Assembly (NCBI GenBank): GCA_002293185.1
Contig: DBCS01000004.1
Span: 1-64,000 of the forward strand
Reading direction: 5' to 3'
DNA from: Flavobacteriales bacterium UBA952
GTDB lineage: Bacteria > Bacteroidota > Bacteroidia > Flavobacteriales_D > Crocinitomicaceae
DNA: 64,000 nucleotides
The stretch's first letter is position 1; each line of letters begins with the position of its first letter. Below, one piece after another: positions 1 through 8,348 of the stretch. Position numbers and translations under genes: made by a program. Below the pieces are notes generated by a model, which had not been told where the DNA came from, did not search any database, and saw only the letters and a list, made by a program, of their open reading frames with translations.

Positions 1-38
1 ACAGTAATGTGGGGCTTTTTTTTTGTAATTTTAAAGCT

Positions 39-1529
39 ATGGGAATAGTCCAGAAAGATGCCGTCCGAACATCCATTATTTCTTTTGCAGGAATCGGTTT
101 GGGTTATCTAAACAAAGCGGTATTATTCGTTCTCCTTTTTTCCACTGCACAAGTTGGCTTACTTAATTTATTGATGAGTGTCGGATTGTTGTTTGCACAG
201 TTCGCGAATTTAGGAACCATCTACACTACCTGGAGATTTTTTCCATTTTTTAGAAATCCAGCCAAGCACCATTATGGTTTTTTGCTTGCAAATTTCCTTT
301 TGGTCATTGTTGGATCAATACTATTTACTGGATTACTCTATCTTTTAAAACCAAATGTTATTATCCTCTACAGCGCTAAATCACCGCTGTTTTTGACCTA
401 TTTTACTTGGATTGTTCCATTGGGTATTGCCTTAGTTGTTTTTCAACTTTTTGAAAATTATTTAAGAGGAATGGGAAAAAATGTCCTTCCCGTTATGCTC
501 CAAGAAATATTCTTGCGGCTTTGCATTACATTACTCCTCGGCTTATTTGCGCTTCAGTTTCTGTCTTTTCAATGGTTTGTAGGCTTATTTGTAGTGGTTC
601 ATTTTATTCCGGCTATTTATTTATTGCTCTATTTATGGCGGTCCAAAGAATTGATTTTTAGTATAAAACAGATTCAAATTCCTTCTAAGTTCCGACGCTT
701 GATTTTATCCTATTCTGGTTTTAGTTATGTCAACTCCTTGGCTACGCTACTCGTTATTTCTATGGATGCCTTAATGATTGCGCAATTGATAGGATTGGAT
801 GCCACTGGGGTCTATACCACTATGCTATTCTTGATTAGCGCTGTCGTTTTTCCGTACAGATCTATCATGCGTGTGGCTACACCTTTGGTTGCCAAGCTTT
901 GGAAAGAAAGAAATATGCAAGGTCTACAAGAACTTTATCAAAAGAGTTCTTCTGTAGGGCTTCTATTGGGTTTATTTGGTTTCCTTGGTGTTTGGGTAGT
1001 TATTGACCCCCTCCTTTCTATGGTACCGGCTTATCAAACTGGTAAATGGGTATTTTTTATTTTGATGTTGGGCCGTCTGATTGATATGTATTTTGGTTTA
1101 AATGGCATCATTTTTTCAACCTCTAAAAAGTACAAGATCGATTTGATATTTACAGTTTGCTTGATCGGTAGTGTTTATTTTGCGAACCTTTGGCTCATTC
1201 CTATATTCGGTATCGTGGGTGCTGCAATTTCAACAAGTTCAGCTTATTTACTATATAATTTATTAAGAGGATTTTATATTCAACGGCACTATCGACTTTT
1301 TCCATATCAGTTGGTACAACTTAAATTATTTCTTCTGGGTATCGTTACTTTTTTCCTTTTTTCTTTATTCGGTCATTTGGCTGCTGATTGGTTGCCAATG
1401 CAACCATTTGCACAAATTATCGTCAAAGAACTAGTATTGCTTTTAGTTTTTGTTTACCCCATCTTTGTTTGGAATTTAGAACCTGAAACAGTTGGGTATA
1501 TTCAAAAAATATGGAAGAAATGGCGTTAA
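39..1529 (+). CDS. Wzx-like polysaccharide flippase (MATE/MOP superfamily)
   Basis: This is a 496-residue protein made almost entirely of hydrophobic segments, about 12-14 predicted membrane helices. Its start resembles the conserved opening of Bacteroidota polysaccharide biosynthesis proteins (MGIVQKDAVRTSIISFAGI). Members of this family move lipid-linked sugar chains across the inner membrane. An in-frame GTG at position 9 would extend the protein by ten residues, but the ATG at 39 matches the usual family start. The neighbours upstream lie outside the window, so I cannot say whether it closes a sugar cluster. The family-level call is firm; the substrate is unknown. Confidence 0.85.
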   Translation: MGIVQKDAVRTSIISFAGIGLGYLNKAVLFVLLFSTAQVGLLNLLMSVGLLFAQFANLGTIYTTWRFFPFFRNPAKHHYGFLLANFLLVIVGSILFTGLLYLLKPNVIILYSAKSPLFLTYFTWIVPLGIALVVFQLFENYLRGMGKNVLPVMLQEIFLRLCITLLLGLFALQFLSFQWFVGLFVVVHFIPAIYLLLYLWRSKELIFSIKQIQIPSKFRRLILSYSGFSYVNSLATLLVISMDALMIAQLIGLDATGVYTTMLFLISAVVFPYRSIMRVATPLVAKLWKERNMQGLQELYQKSSSVGLLLGLFGFLGVWVVIDPLLSMVPAYQTGKWVFFILMLGRLIDMYFGLNGIIFSTSKKYKIDLIFTVCLIGSVYFANLWLIPIFGIVGAAISTSSAYLLYNLLRGFYIQRHYRLFPYQLVQLKLFLLGIVTFFLFSLFGHLAADWLPMQPFAQIIVKELVLLLVFVYPIFVWNLEPETVGYIQKIWKKWR

Positions 1530-1600
1530 AAACAGTTGTAATTTTTTGATTCCAGGGATTGTTATAGTTTTAAATAATGTAAAAAGATAAATTGAAAGTG

Positions 1601-2275
1601 ATGAACCTGCACCAAGTTTTTATTCGTTTCTTCTTTGTTTTCTTTTTCACAGGAAGTCTTCAATTGAAGGCGCAGGAAATCACACCTGACGATTCCTTTA
1701 CTTTCGACTTGTGCTTGCCAAATGCTTTATCCAACGCTCCTTTTCAAAAAATCATGCAAGGTTTAGTGCATGCAAGTACCCATTATCAATATGCTTTAAG
1801 TTCAGGTTTATATATAGGTGCGGGAGCGCATTATAGCTATTTAGCTATTAATGAATTTAGAGTGCAGCCCAAAGTCTATGGTGGCATTCATTCTGGCGCC
1901 GTGTTTTTGAAAGCCGGACAAGAGAAATTTTGGTCAGAACGTTTCGGAACAGACATCGGCCTTAGGGCGGGTTGGGTGAGGAGTTACGTAGTTTCAGACG
2001 CCTTAGAAGAAGTTCAAAAATCGCCTCAAATTAGAGAAGGATTATATATAGAGCCAAACATCAGTCTGATTTTAACCTCTGATGTTAACCAAAGTTTCCG
2101 TCTATGCATTGGATATCCAATTTATGGCTATGCTTTCTCGCCTCAACTTATTGGAATTGAAGGGAATATGGGTTATGATCCCGCAGATTTTGAAGGAAAC
2201 TCTAGTTATTTAAGTGTGGGTTTTGGCTACACTTATTATTTCAATGGTAAAAAAAGTACGGTATTAGAAGATTAG
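1601..2275 (+). CDS. Secreted or outer-membrane beta-barrel protein, unknown function
   Basis: The 224-residue protein begins with a signal peptide (hydrophobic FFFVFFFTGSLQ, cleavage likely after LKAQ). It continues with alternating strands rich in Gly, Tyr and Phe (GLYIGAGAHYSYLAI, GLRAGWVRSYVV) and ends in a strand with an aromatic-rich GFGYTYYF stretch, which suggests a small outer-membrane barrel. A TTG at 1592 would add three residues; I chose the ATG at 1601. Its stop codon overlaps the stop of the convergent carboxylase gene. I do not recognise a specific family. Confidence 0.6.
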   Translation: MNLHQVFIRFFFVFFFTGSLQLKAQEITPDDSFTFDLCLPNALSNAPFQKIMQGLVHASTHYQYALSSGLYIGAGAHYSYLAINEFRVQPKVYGGIHSGAVFLKAGQEKFWSERFGTDIGLRAGWVRSYVVSDALEEVQKSPQIREGLYIEPNISLILTSDVNQSFRLCIGYPIYGYAFSPQLIGIEGNMGYDPADFEGNSSYLSVGFGYTYYFNGKKSTVLED

Positions 2276-3912
2276 GTCTGTATAACCCCCACTTTATATT
2301 CGGGCAGTACCCCTTGATGCGCAGCCATTTCTATACCCATTGAAAGCACTTTTCTTGTATTTACGGGGTCTATTATGGCATCTAGCCAAAGTCGACTTGC
2401 TGCATAATATGGAGAAATCTGAGCATCATAACGCGCTTTGATTTCTTCGAGCAAGGCCTCTTCACGTGCAGGGTCAATGGTTTCTCCTTTTGCTTTTAGT
2501 TGAGCTACTTCAATTTGCAAGAGCGTTTTAGCTGCAGCCGCACCGCTCATGACCGCAATTTCGGCAGTAGGCCATCCGACAATAAATCGAGGATCATAGG
2601 CTTTTCCGCACATGGCATAATTGCCTGCGCCATAAGAGTTCCCTATAATGACTGAGAATTTTGGCACTACGCTATTCGCCATCGCATTGACCATTTTGGC
2701 ACCATCTTTTATGATGCCGCCGTGTTCGCTTTTTGAACCAACCATAAAACCAGTCACGTCATGTAAGAAAACTAAAGGTATTTTCTTTTGGTTGCAGAGC
2801 ATAATAAAACGCGCAGCTTTATCTGCACTATCACCGTAAATAACTCCTCCAAATTGCATTTCACCTTTTGCATTTTTAACTACAGTTCTGTTGTTGGCAA
2901 CGATACCAACACTCCAACCATCGATACGTGCATAGGTAGTAATGAGCGTTTTGCCAAAATTTGGTTTGTATTCGCTCATTGAATTGTCATCGATAATAGT
3001 TTGCAACAACGCACGGGTATCGTAGGGTTTTGAGCGGTCTGCGGGTAGAATACCGTAGGCATCTTTTGGTGCACTGGCAGGTTCAATGGATGCAACACGG
3101 TCAAATCCTACCTTTTCTTGGTGCCCAATTCGAGAGAGTAGATCTCTAATTTTAAGTAGGCATGCTGTATCATTCTCGACTTTGTAGTCGCAAACTCCTG
3201 AGATTTCTGTTTGGGTAGTTGCACCTCCTAAGGTTTCATTGTCTATTTCTTCGCCAATAGCAGCTTTTACTAAATAGGAGCCAGCCAAGAAAATAGTTCC
3301 TGTTTTATCGACGATGAGCGATTCATCAGACATAATAGGCAAATACGCACCGCCTGCTACACAATTGCCCATTACAGCTGCTATTTGCGTGATGCCCATT
3401 GCCGACATCTTGGCATTATTTCTAAAAATTCGCCCAAAATGTTCTTTATCGGCAAAAATATCTTCTTGCAAAGGAAGATAGACGCCAGCAGAATCTACTA
3501 AATAAATAATAGGGAGTCTGTTTTCCATGGCAATTTCTTGCGCCCTTAGGTTCTTTTTACCGGTGATCGGGAACCATGCGCCAGCTTTAACAGTGGCGTC
3601 ATTTGCAACAACGATGCATTGACGCCCACTCACATACCCGATCATGACTACCACGCCACCGCCAGGGCAACCGCCGTGTTCGGCATACATGTCGTGACCG
3701 GCGAGCGCGCCAATTTCAAAATGCGCTGTATTGGGGTCTAGGAGTGCCGATATTCGCTCCCGCGCAGTCATTTTTCCATTTTCATGGTGTTTTTCGATCC
3801 GTGCTTTACCACCGCCTAGATGGATTTTATCAAGGATTTGTTCTAGCGCTCGTATTTTGAGGCGCATTTGGTCTTCGTTGAAATTGAAGTCGAGTTCTTG
3901 GTTCGTTGCCAT
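2272..3912 (-). CDS. Acyl-CoA carboxylase carboxyltransferase (beta) subunit, methylcrotonyl-CoA type
   Basis: This 546-residue biotin-dependent carboxyltransferase carries the tandem crotonase-fold halves of the family. The motif VDSAGVYLPLQEDIF at residues 139-153 and VANDATVKAGAWFP near 102-115 are typical of methylcrotonyl-CoA carboxylase beta, whereas propionyl-CoA carboxylase beta usually has GARIQEG at the equivalent place. That enzyme carboxylates 3-methylcrotonyl-CoA in leucine breakdown. The biotin carboxylase (alpha) partner is not in the window. An open frame extends to a TTG at 3930, but a TAnnTTTG box at 3928-3935 covers that codon, so the ATG at 3912 is the better start. Geranyl-CoA carboxylase beta is the main alternative. 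Confidence 0.88.
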   Translation of the reverse strand: MATNQELDFNFNEDQMRLKIRALEQILDKIHLGGGKARIEKHHENGKMTARERISALLDPNTAHFEIGALAGHDMYAEHGGCPGGGVVVMIGYVSGRQCIVVANDATVKAGAWFPITGKKNLRAQEIAMENRLPIIYLVDSAGVYLPLQEDIFADKEHFGRIFRNNAKMSAMGITQIAAVMGNCVAGGAYLPIMSDESLIVDKTGTIFLAGSYLVKAAIGEEIDNETLGGATTQTEISGVCDYKVENDTACLLKIRDLLSRIGHQEKVGFDRVASIEPASAPKDAYGILPADRSKPYDTRALLQTIIDDNSMSEYKPNFGKTLITTYARIDGWSVGIVANNRTVVKNAKGEMQFGGVIYGDSADKAARFIMLCNQKKIPLVFLHDVTGFMVGSKSEHGGIIKDGAKMVNAMANSVVPKFSVIIGNSYGAGNYAMCGKAYDPRFIVGWPTAEIAVMSGAAAAKTLLQIEVAQLKAKGETIDPAREEALLEEIKARYDAQISPYYAASRLWLDAIIDPVNTRKVLSMGIEMAAHQGVLPEYKVGVIQT

Positions 3913-3927
3913 GTGTTGATTGCTTCT

Positions 3928-3935
3928 CAAATATA
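3928..3935 (-). promoter_or_regulatory. Putative -7 promoter box for the carboxylase gene
   Basis: The minus strand reads TATATTTG, a full match to the Bacteroidota -7 consensus TAnnTTTG. It ends 15 bases before the ATG at 3912. No clear -33 TTG is visible at the usual distance. The box argues against the longer open frame that starts at 3930. Confidence 0.5.
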
Positions 3936-4003
3936 CGTAGAAACCTTGTCATGTTTGGGCTTTTTCCTATTTTCATGCTGTGAACTAAAAACCTCCAAAA
4001 TAC

Positions 4004-5272
4004 ATGCAAGAAAGTCCGACAACAAATGCACCTGAAAAAACGAAGAAGAACCGTTTGACGCTTTATATTTTAGTGGCAATGGTCTTAGGTGGTGTCTTGG
4101 GTTCATTCGTTCATTTAAATTTTGACGCGGCGGTTGCATTGCAATTCAGCACTTACATTAAATTACTTGCTACTATATTTATTCGCTTGGTTCAGATGAT
4201 CATTGCACCGTTGGTACTCACTACCCTCGTAGTTGGTATTGCCAAATTGGGCGATCTCAAATCGGTAGGAAGAATTGGAGGTAGGGCCTTAGCTTGGTTT
4301 TTTACAGCCTCCTTTATTTCTTTAATTATCGGCTTGTTGTGGGTCAACTTTTTACAGCCCGGAAAAGGAGTCAATTTGTCGAATGTTGATCAAGCTGCCG
4401 CAGCAGAGCTCACTGCAAAAACGCAAGATTTTTCTATTCAACATTTTATTGAACACATCATTCCAAAATCGGTTTTTGAAGCAATGGCCACGAATGAAAT
4501 ATTACAGATTGTCATTTTTTCCATCTTTTTTGGTTTGGCAGCTGCTTCAATCGGAGATAACGTTAAACCAGTTATCAATGCCCTTGATAAAACATCGCAC
4601 ATTATTCTCAAAATGGTCAATTTTGTAATGAGATTTGCCCCAATTGGTGTCTTTGGCGCCATAGCAGGTGTATTTGCGGTAAAGGATGTCTCTGAATTAA
4701 TGTTTACCTACACCAAGTTTTTTAGTTCTTTTTTGGTCGGAATTGCCTCACTTTGGGTCGTCCTGTTAATAGTGGGATATATTTTCTTGGGTAGGCAGCT
4801 CAAAATATTGCTCCAACGTATTGTGAGTCCGTTGGTGATTGCATTTGGAACAACGAGTAGCGAGGCTGTATTTCCTAAATTAACCGAAGAATTAGAACGC
4901 TTTGGCATTAAAGACCGTATTGTGTCTTTTATGCTGCCCTTGGGTTATTCCTTTAACTTGGACGGAAGCATGATGTACATGACTTTTGCCAGTATTTTTA
5001 TTGCCCAAGTATACGGCGTAGATTTAGACACCGGTACACAACTTACTATGTTACTTGTACTGATGCTCACTAGCAAAGGAATTGCAGGCGTACCCAGAGC
5101 AAGTTTGGTGGTCGTTGCAGCCACTTGTGGTATGTTCAATATTCCGATTGAAGGCATCGCGCTCATTCTTCCGATCGATCATTTTTGCGATATGTTTCGA
5201 AGTGCTACCAATGTGTTAGGGAATTCTGTCGCTACAGCCGTTGTGGGTAAGTGGGAAAACAAAAATGCATGA
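4004..5272 (+). CDS. Dicarboxylate/amino acid:cation symporter (DAACS family)
   Basis: The 422-residue membrane protein belongs to the GltP/DctA family of sodium- or proton-coupled importers for glutamate, aspartate or C4-dicarboxylates. Visible signatures are the hairpin motif FGTTSSEAVFPKL near residue 282 (the family usually has a Ser-rich SSS stretch) and NLDGSMMYMTFASIF near 318, which matches the NxDG substrate- and cation-binding helix. The C-terminal helix keeps IDHFCDMFRSATNVLGN, another family signature that normally binds the substrate carboxylate and amino groups. The gene stands between two minus-strand genes, with a single base separating its stop from the convergent hydrolase. 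Substrate choice cannot be read from the sequence. Confidence 0.92.
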   Translation: MQESPTTNAPEKTKKNRLTLYILVAMVLGGVLGSFVHLNFDAAVALQFSTYIKLLATIFIRLVQMIIAPLVLTTLVVGIAKLGDLKSVGRIGGRALAWFFTASFISLIIGLLWVNFLQPGKGVNLSNVDQAAAAELTAKTQDFSIQHFIEHIIPKSVFEAMATNEILQIVIFSIFFGLAAASIGDNVKPVINALDKTSHIILKMVNFVMRFAPIGVFGAIAGVFAVKDVSELMFTYTKFFSSFLVGIASLWVVLLIVGYIFLGRQLKILLQRIVSPLVIAFGTTSSEAVFPKLTEELERFGIKDRIVSFMLPLGYSFNLDGSMMYMTFASIFIAQVYGVDLDTGTQLTMLLVLMLTSKGIAGVPRASLVVVAATCGMFNIPIEGIALILPIDHFCDMFRSATNVLGNSVATAVVGKWENKNA

Positions 5273-5273
5273 A

Positions 5274-5894
5274 TTAATTCCGGCTCAGTAGGGATAACAG
5301 CATTTGTTGATTCAAATCATGAAGCCCTTGAAACGTATGGGTTTCAAACCCAAGTGATCTGTATACATGAATTATTTTTATATGACCTTCTGTATCGAAG
5401 TAAGGATCTTGTTTTCCTAAAACAAAGTCAAGTTTTTTTTTCTTGGGAAAGGCCTGCTTTTCCAGGTCTGGAGGAAAAACGCTAGCCCATAAAATCAATT
5501 GAGCAAAGAACTCCGGACACCGCTGAAATAAGCGCGCTGCAGTTGCACCACCTTGAGAAAAACCTAATAAATGAAGCGTCGTGCGCGGATGCTCTGCCCG
5601 AACCTTCTCTATTAGTTGTTGAAGATAAGCGATGTTATCTTCAATATCTTGGGCACGCCATTCTTTGGTCATCCAGGAGGCACCTACTCTTCCTGAGGAC
5701 CCTTCTAAATAAAAACGATGTGGCCCTTCCGGAACAAGAATACCCCAGTCGTCGGAAAGAAAACTTATTTTTCTGTAAAAAAATTGAGCAAGTTGCCCAT
5801 AGCCGTGGAGGGCAATGAGTATTTTCTGTTTGCCTGCTAAATCATTTTGATAATAGCGTCTCTTTTGTTCAAACAAAATGTGTTGCTCAGTCAT
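5274..5894 (-). CDS. Alpha/beta hydrolase, phospholipase/carboxylesterase-like
   Basis: This is a 206-residue cytoplasmic-looking alpha/beta hydrolase with a readable catalytic triad: Ser113 in GFSQGG, Asp163 in LGKQDPYF and His192 in GLHDLN. An early HGYGQ (residues 30-34) forms the oxyanion-hole turn. The size and the triad match the YpfH or Est/carboxylesterase group (abhydrolase_2). The ATG at 5894 overlaps the stop of the preceding T9SS protein gene by one base (TGATG), so the two are probably co-transcribed. A TTG one codon upstream is a less likely start. The substrate is unknown. Confidence 0.8.
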   Translation of the reverse strand: MTEQHILFEQKRRYYQNDLAGKQKILIALHGYGQLAQFFYRKISFLSDDWGILVPEGPHRFYLEGSSGRVGASWMTKEWRAQDIEDNIAYLQQLIEKVRAEHPRTTLHLLGFSQGGATAARLFQRCPEFFAQLILWASVFPPDLEKQAFPKKKKLDFVLGKQDPYFDTEGHIKIIHVYRSLGFETHTFQGLHDLNQQMLLSLLSRN

Positions 5895-8230
5895 CAATGC
5901 TGAATGAGCAATTTTTTCATTTTTACAATTTCATTTACCTGAACCTTAATGAAGTAAGTTCCACTAGCAAGCGTGCTGCAATCAATGCTTTGCGTTTTTC
6001 CGAAAGAAGGTATTTCTCTGAGCACTTTTCCATGAATATCGATGATGTAAATTATTTTTTGATCTGCCATACTCGATTCGAGCAACAGCATGTTCGTTGC
6101 AGGATTTGGATTGAGCTCAAATTCAAATTGATTTTCATTTAATCCGGTAATATCAATACCCACACAATTACAATTTATATCCAAAGAATCATTTATTGTT
6201 AGGGCATTGCCGTCGTCGCAAGGACTACCAGGCAGTACGCAGGAGTTGTCATCGATATTGGCGAGCGGATTGTAATTACATGCGTTAGAATCCATGCAAC
6301 CACTAACATATAAAGTACCAACGCAGTTACACATAGAATCTATGATATCGTTAAAGGTATCGGGGTTGTTGTCATCGCAGATCTGACCTGGATAGATACA
6401 AGTGTTATTATCGATATTTGCCAATGGGTTGTAATTACAAGAAAGCGGATCAGTACAACCGTATACAATTAAGTTACCCACGCAAAGACAATCAGGATTG
6501 ATGGAGTCGTTAATGGTGTTTGGATTGTTGTCATTACAAGGCTGACCTGGAAATAAGCACGTATTGTTATCCACGTTTGCCAAGGGATTAAAATTACATG
6601 CAGCAGGGTTCATGCAACCAGGCACAATCAATTCACCAATACAGTTGCAATTAGGGTCAATGCTATCGTTTATGGTGTTCGGGTTGTTGTCGTTGCAGGG
6701 GCTTCCTGGTAAGATGCAAGTGCCGTTATCTACTGTTGCCGCTGGGTTGTAATTACAAGCAAGAGGGTTCATACAACCTGGAATAGTGGTTACTACTTGT
6801 CCGATACAATTACAGTTGGCATCGGTGCTGTCGTTGATGGTATTTGGGTTGTTGTCGTTACAAGGTGTATTTGGGTACAAGCAACTTCCGTTACTTACTG
6901 TTGCCAAACAATTGTAATTACATGATAGGGGATCCATACAACCTAAGACTGGCGTGCTTGTGCCATAGGCGTAGCGTGCAATCGCGTGTTGGGTATTGGT
7001 TTGTGCACTGAATCCGGCAACTACAATTTTATTTCCAGGGTAGAGATCCATTCCGTAAGCGTCATCCCAGGCGGTTCCGATGCTTGTTATGGTGTGTCCG
7101 TTGGTTCCAAAAGAAGTTTGCAAGATACCATTTGCACTGTATTTAGAAATGATGAAATCACGCGCAGCGCCAATTCCTGCAGTTCCGGTTGTGCCGCAGG
7201 CTAACAAAGAGCCATCAGGGTGTATCATTAATTCATAGTAGGTATCTGCTTGAATGACATCTACAATCGTGCTACCAGCCGTACCAAAGGTTGTCACCAA
7301 ACTCCCATCGGTGGTATTTCTTGCCTGGAGTAGAAAATCCCATGGGCCAACATTGTTTTGACCAGCCATGATCAACTTTGTGCCGTCGTATTCAATATCG
7401 AAAAAGCGGGCATTGAAATTCATCGGGGTGAGCACACCGTTACTTCCAAAAGTGGTGTAAGGAATACCATTGGAAGAGACCTTGGCCAATAGGGGGTAAT
7501 AAATATTGTTGATGTAGGCATCTCCGCAAATGAATATATCTTGATTGTTGGCAATTACAGCACTCTGACCAAAGCAAGAATTTCCTGCAGCGTTTTGAAA
7601 AACAGTAGTACCGGCTGTTCCAAAAGTAGCATCAAGCTGCCCATTCATATCGCATTGTGTCAAAGCCAAACGATTGGTTGAAAAACCGGGCACTTTAGAA
7701 ACGCCGACAAGGATGATCTTGTTGTTTTGGATTAGAATTTTTCTAGCATAATCTTCACCTGAACCAATGTCATTATGAAAAAATCCGTTTACTCCAAAGG
7801 TTTGATCTAGTGTTCCGTTGCTATTAAGTTTGAGCATAGAAAATCTTGGGTTGGCTGCACTCAGACCTGTAGCGCCTGCCACTAATAACTGCCCATTAGG
7901 CAGCAGCTCCATGTCGTAGGCAAAACTAGATCCGCTGGGAGCATTATATAAATAATAGCCGTTGGTTCCGAAAGTGTTATCAATGGTACCGTCACAGTTG
8001 AGGCGAACCACAACAATTCCAAGACTAGAGGTGAGGCCAGAGGTACCGCAGTAAACCATTTTTCCATTGGGAAGTGTCACAATGTCTTGTGCGTTGTCCA
8101 TTGCTGTTGTCGATACAGGGCCATAGCTTGCAAAACCCGTCCCTGCAAATGAGAGATCTAAAGAACCAGGAGCCTGTGCATTTAGGTTTAAGAAATAAAA
8201 ACAGCTAATAACGAGTAGAAAAAGTTTCAT
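5894..8230 (-). CDS. T9SS-secreted protein with delta-60 repeats and five Cys-rich repeats
   Basis: The 778-residue protein has a signal peptide (MKLFLLVISCFYFLNLNAQA). Residues about 25-420 hold a series of delta-60 repeats, recognisable by recurring LDxTFGxNG and LPNGKxxxxG phrases, predicted to form a beta-propeller-like fold. Residues 430-695 hold five copies of a 53-55 residue repeat beginning GCM(D/N)PxxCNYNP and ending NCNCVG, with about seven cysteines each. Residues about 705-778 form a T9SS type A sorting domain (LNPNPATN ... SGTYFIKV ... KKLLIQH). It should be exported and anchored or released at the surface. The chosen ATG at 8230 begins the signal peptide; an upstream in-frame extension to 8332 lacks one. 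The ligand is unknown. Confidence 0.85.
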   Translation of the reverse strand: MKLFLLVISCFYFLNLNAQAPGSLDLSFAGTGFASYGPVSTTAMDNAQDIVTLPNGKMVYCGTSGLTSSLGIVVVRLNCDGTIDNTFGTNGYYLYNAPSGSSFAYDMELLPNGQLLVAGATGLSAANPRFSMLKLNSNGTLDQTFGVNGFFHNDIGSGEDYARKILIQNNKIILVGVSKVPGFSTNRLALTQCDMNGQLDATFGTAGTTVFQNAAGNSCFGQSAVIANNQDIFICGDAYINNIYYPLLAKVSSNGIPYTTFGSNGVLTPMNFNARFFDIEYDGTKLIMAGQNNVGPWDFLLQARNTTDGSLVTTFGTAGSTIVDVIQADTYYELMIHPDGSLLACGTTGTAGIGAARDFIISKYSANGILQTSFGTNGHTITSIGTAWDDAYGMDLYPGNKIVVAGFSAQTNTQHAIARYAYGTSTPVLGCMDPLSCNYNCLATVSNGSCLYPNTPCNDNNPNTINDSTDANCNCIGQVVTTIPGCMNPLACNYNPAATVDNGTCILPGSPCNDNNPNTINDSIDPNCNCIGELIVPGCMNPAACNFNPLANVDNNTCLFPGQPCNDNNPNTINDSINPDCLCVGNLIVYGCTDPLSCNYNPLANIDNNTCIYPGQICDDNNPDTFNDIIDSMCNCVGTLYVSGCMDSNACNYNPLANIDDNSCVLPGSPCDDGNALTINDSLDINCNCVGIDITGLNENQFEFELNPNPATNMLLLESSMADQKIIYIIDIHGKVLREIPSFGKTQSIDCSTLASGTYFIKVQVNEIVKMKKLLIQH
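6146..6943 (-). repeat. Five tandem 159-165 base repeats encoding Cys-rich modules
   Basis: Repeat units start, in reading order on the minus strand, at 6943, 6778, 6619, 6460 and 6301. The first unit is 165 bases and the next three are exactly 159 bases. Each encodes GC-M/T-D/N-P, then CNYNP, a CxxP, a PCNDNNP and a final CxC. Units two and three are the most alike. They look like duplicated modules with later divergence. Confidence 0.9.
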
Positions 8231-8251
8231 TGTTGGGTTTTTTATAATGCC

Positions 8252-8259
8252 CAAATTTA
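8252..8259 (-). promoter_or_regulatory. Putative -7 box for the delta-60 repeat protein gene
   Basis: The minus strand reads TAAATTTG, matching TAnnTTTG, 21 bases before the ATG at 8230. It supports starting the protein at the signal peptide and not further upstream. Confidence 0.45.
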
Positions 8260-8263
8260 CGCT

Positions 8264-8271
8264 TATCTTTG
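8264..8271 (+). promoter_or_regulatory. Putative -7 box for the TonB receptor gene
   Basis: The plus strand reads TATCTTTG, a match to TAnnTTTG, 77 bases before the ATG at 8349. It lies only a few bases from the oppositely directed box at 8252-8259, so the two genes may share a divergent control region. No clear -33 element is visible. Confidence 0.35.
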
Positions 8272-8348
8272 TTGTAAGAAAAGTTTTTCCATTGATTATT
8301 TTGCCCGTCTTTTTTCGAATGATCACCAGCATTTAAATTGAAGATTCA

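Noticed and set aside
6146..6943. CRISPR-like array
   Set aside because: The units are 159-165 bases, in frame and protein-coding, with no short repeats and unique spacers.
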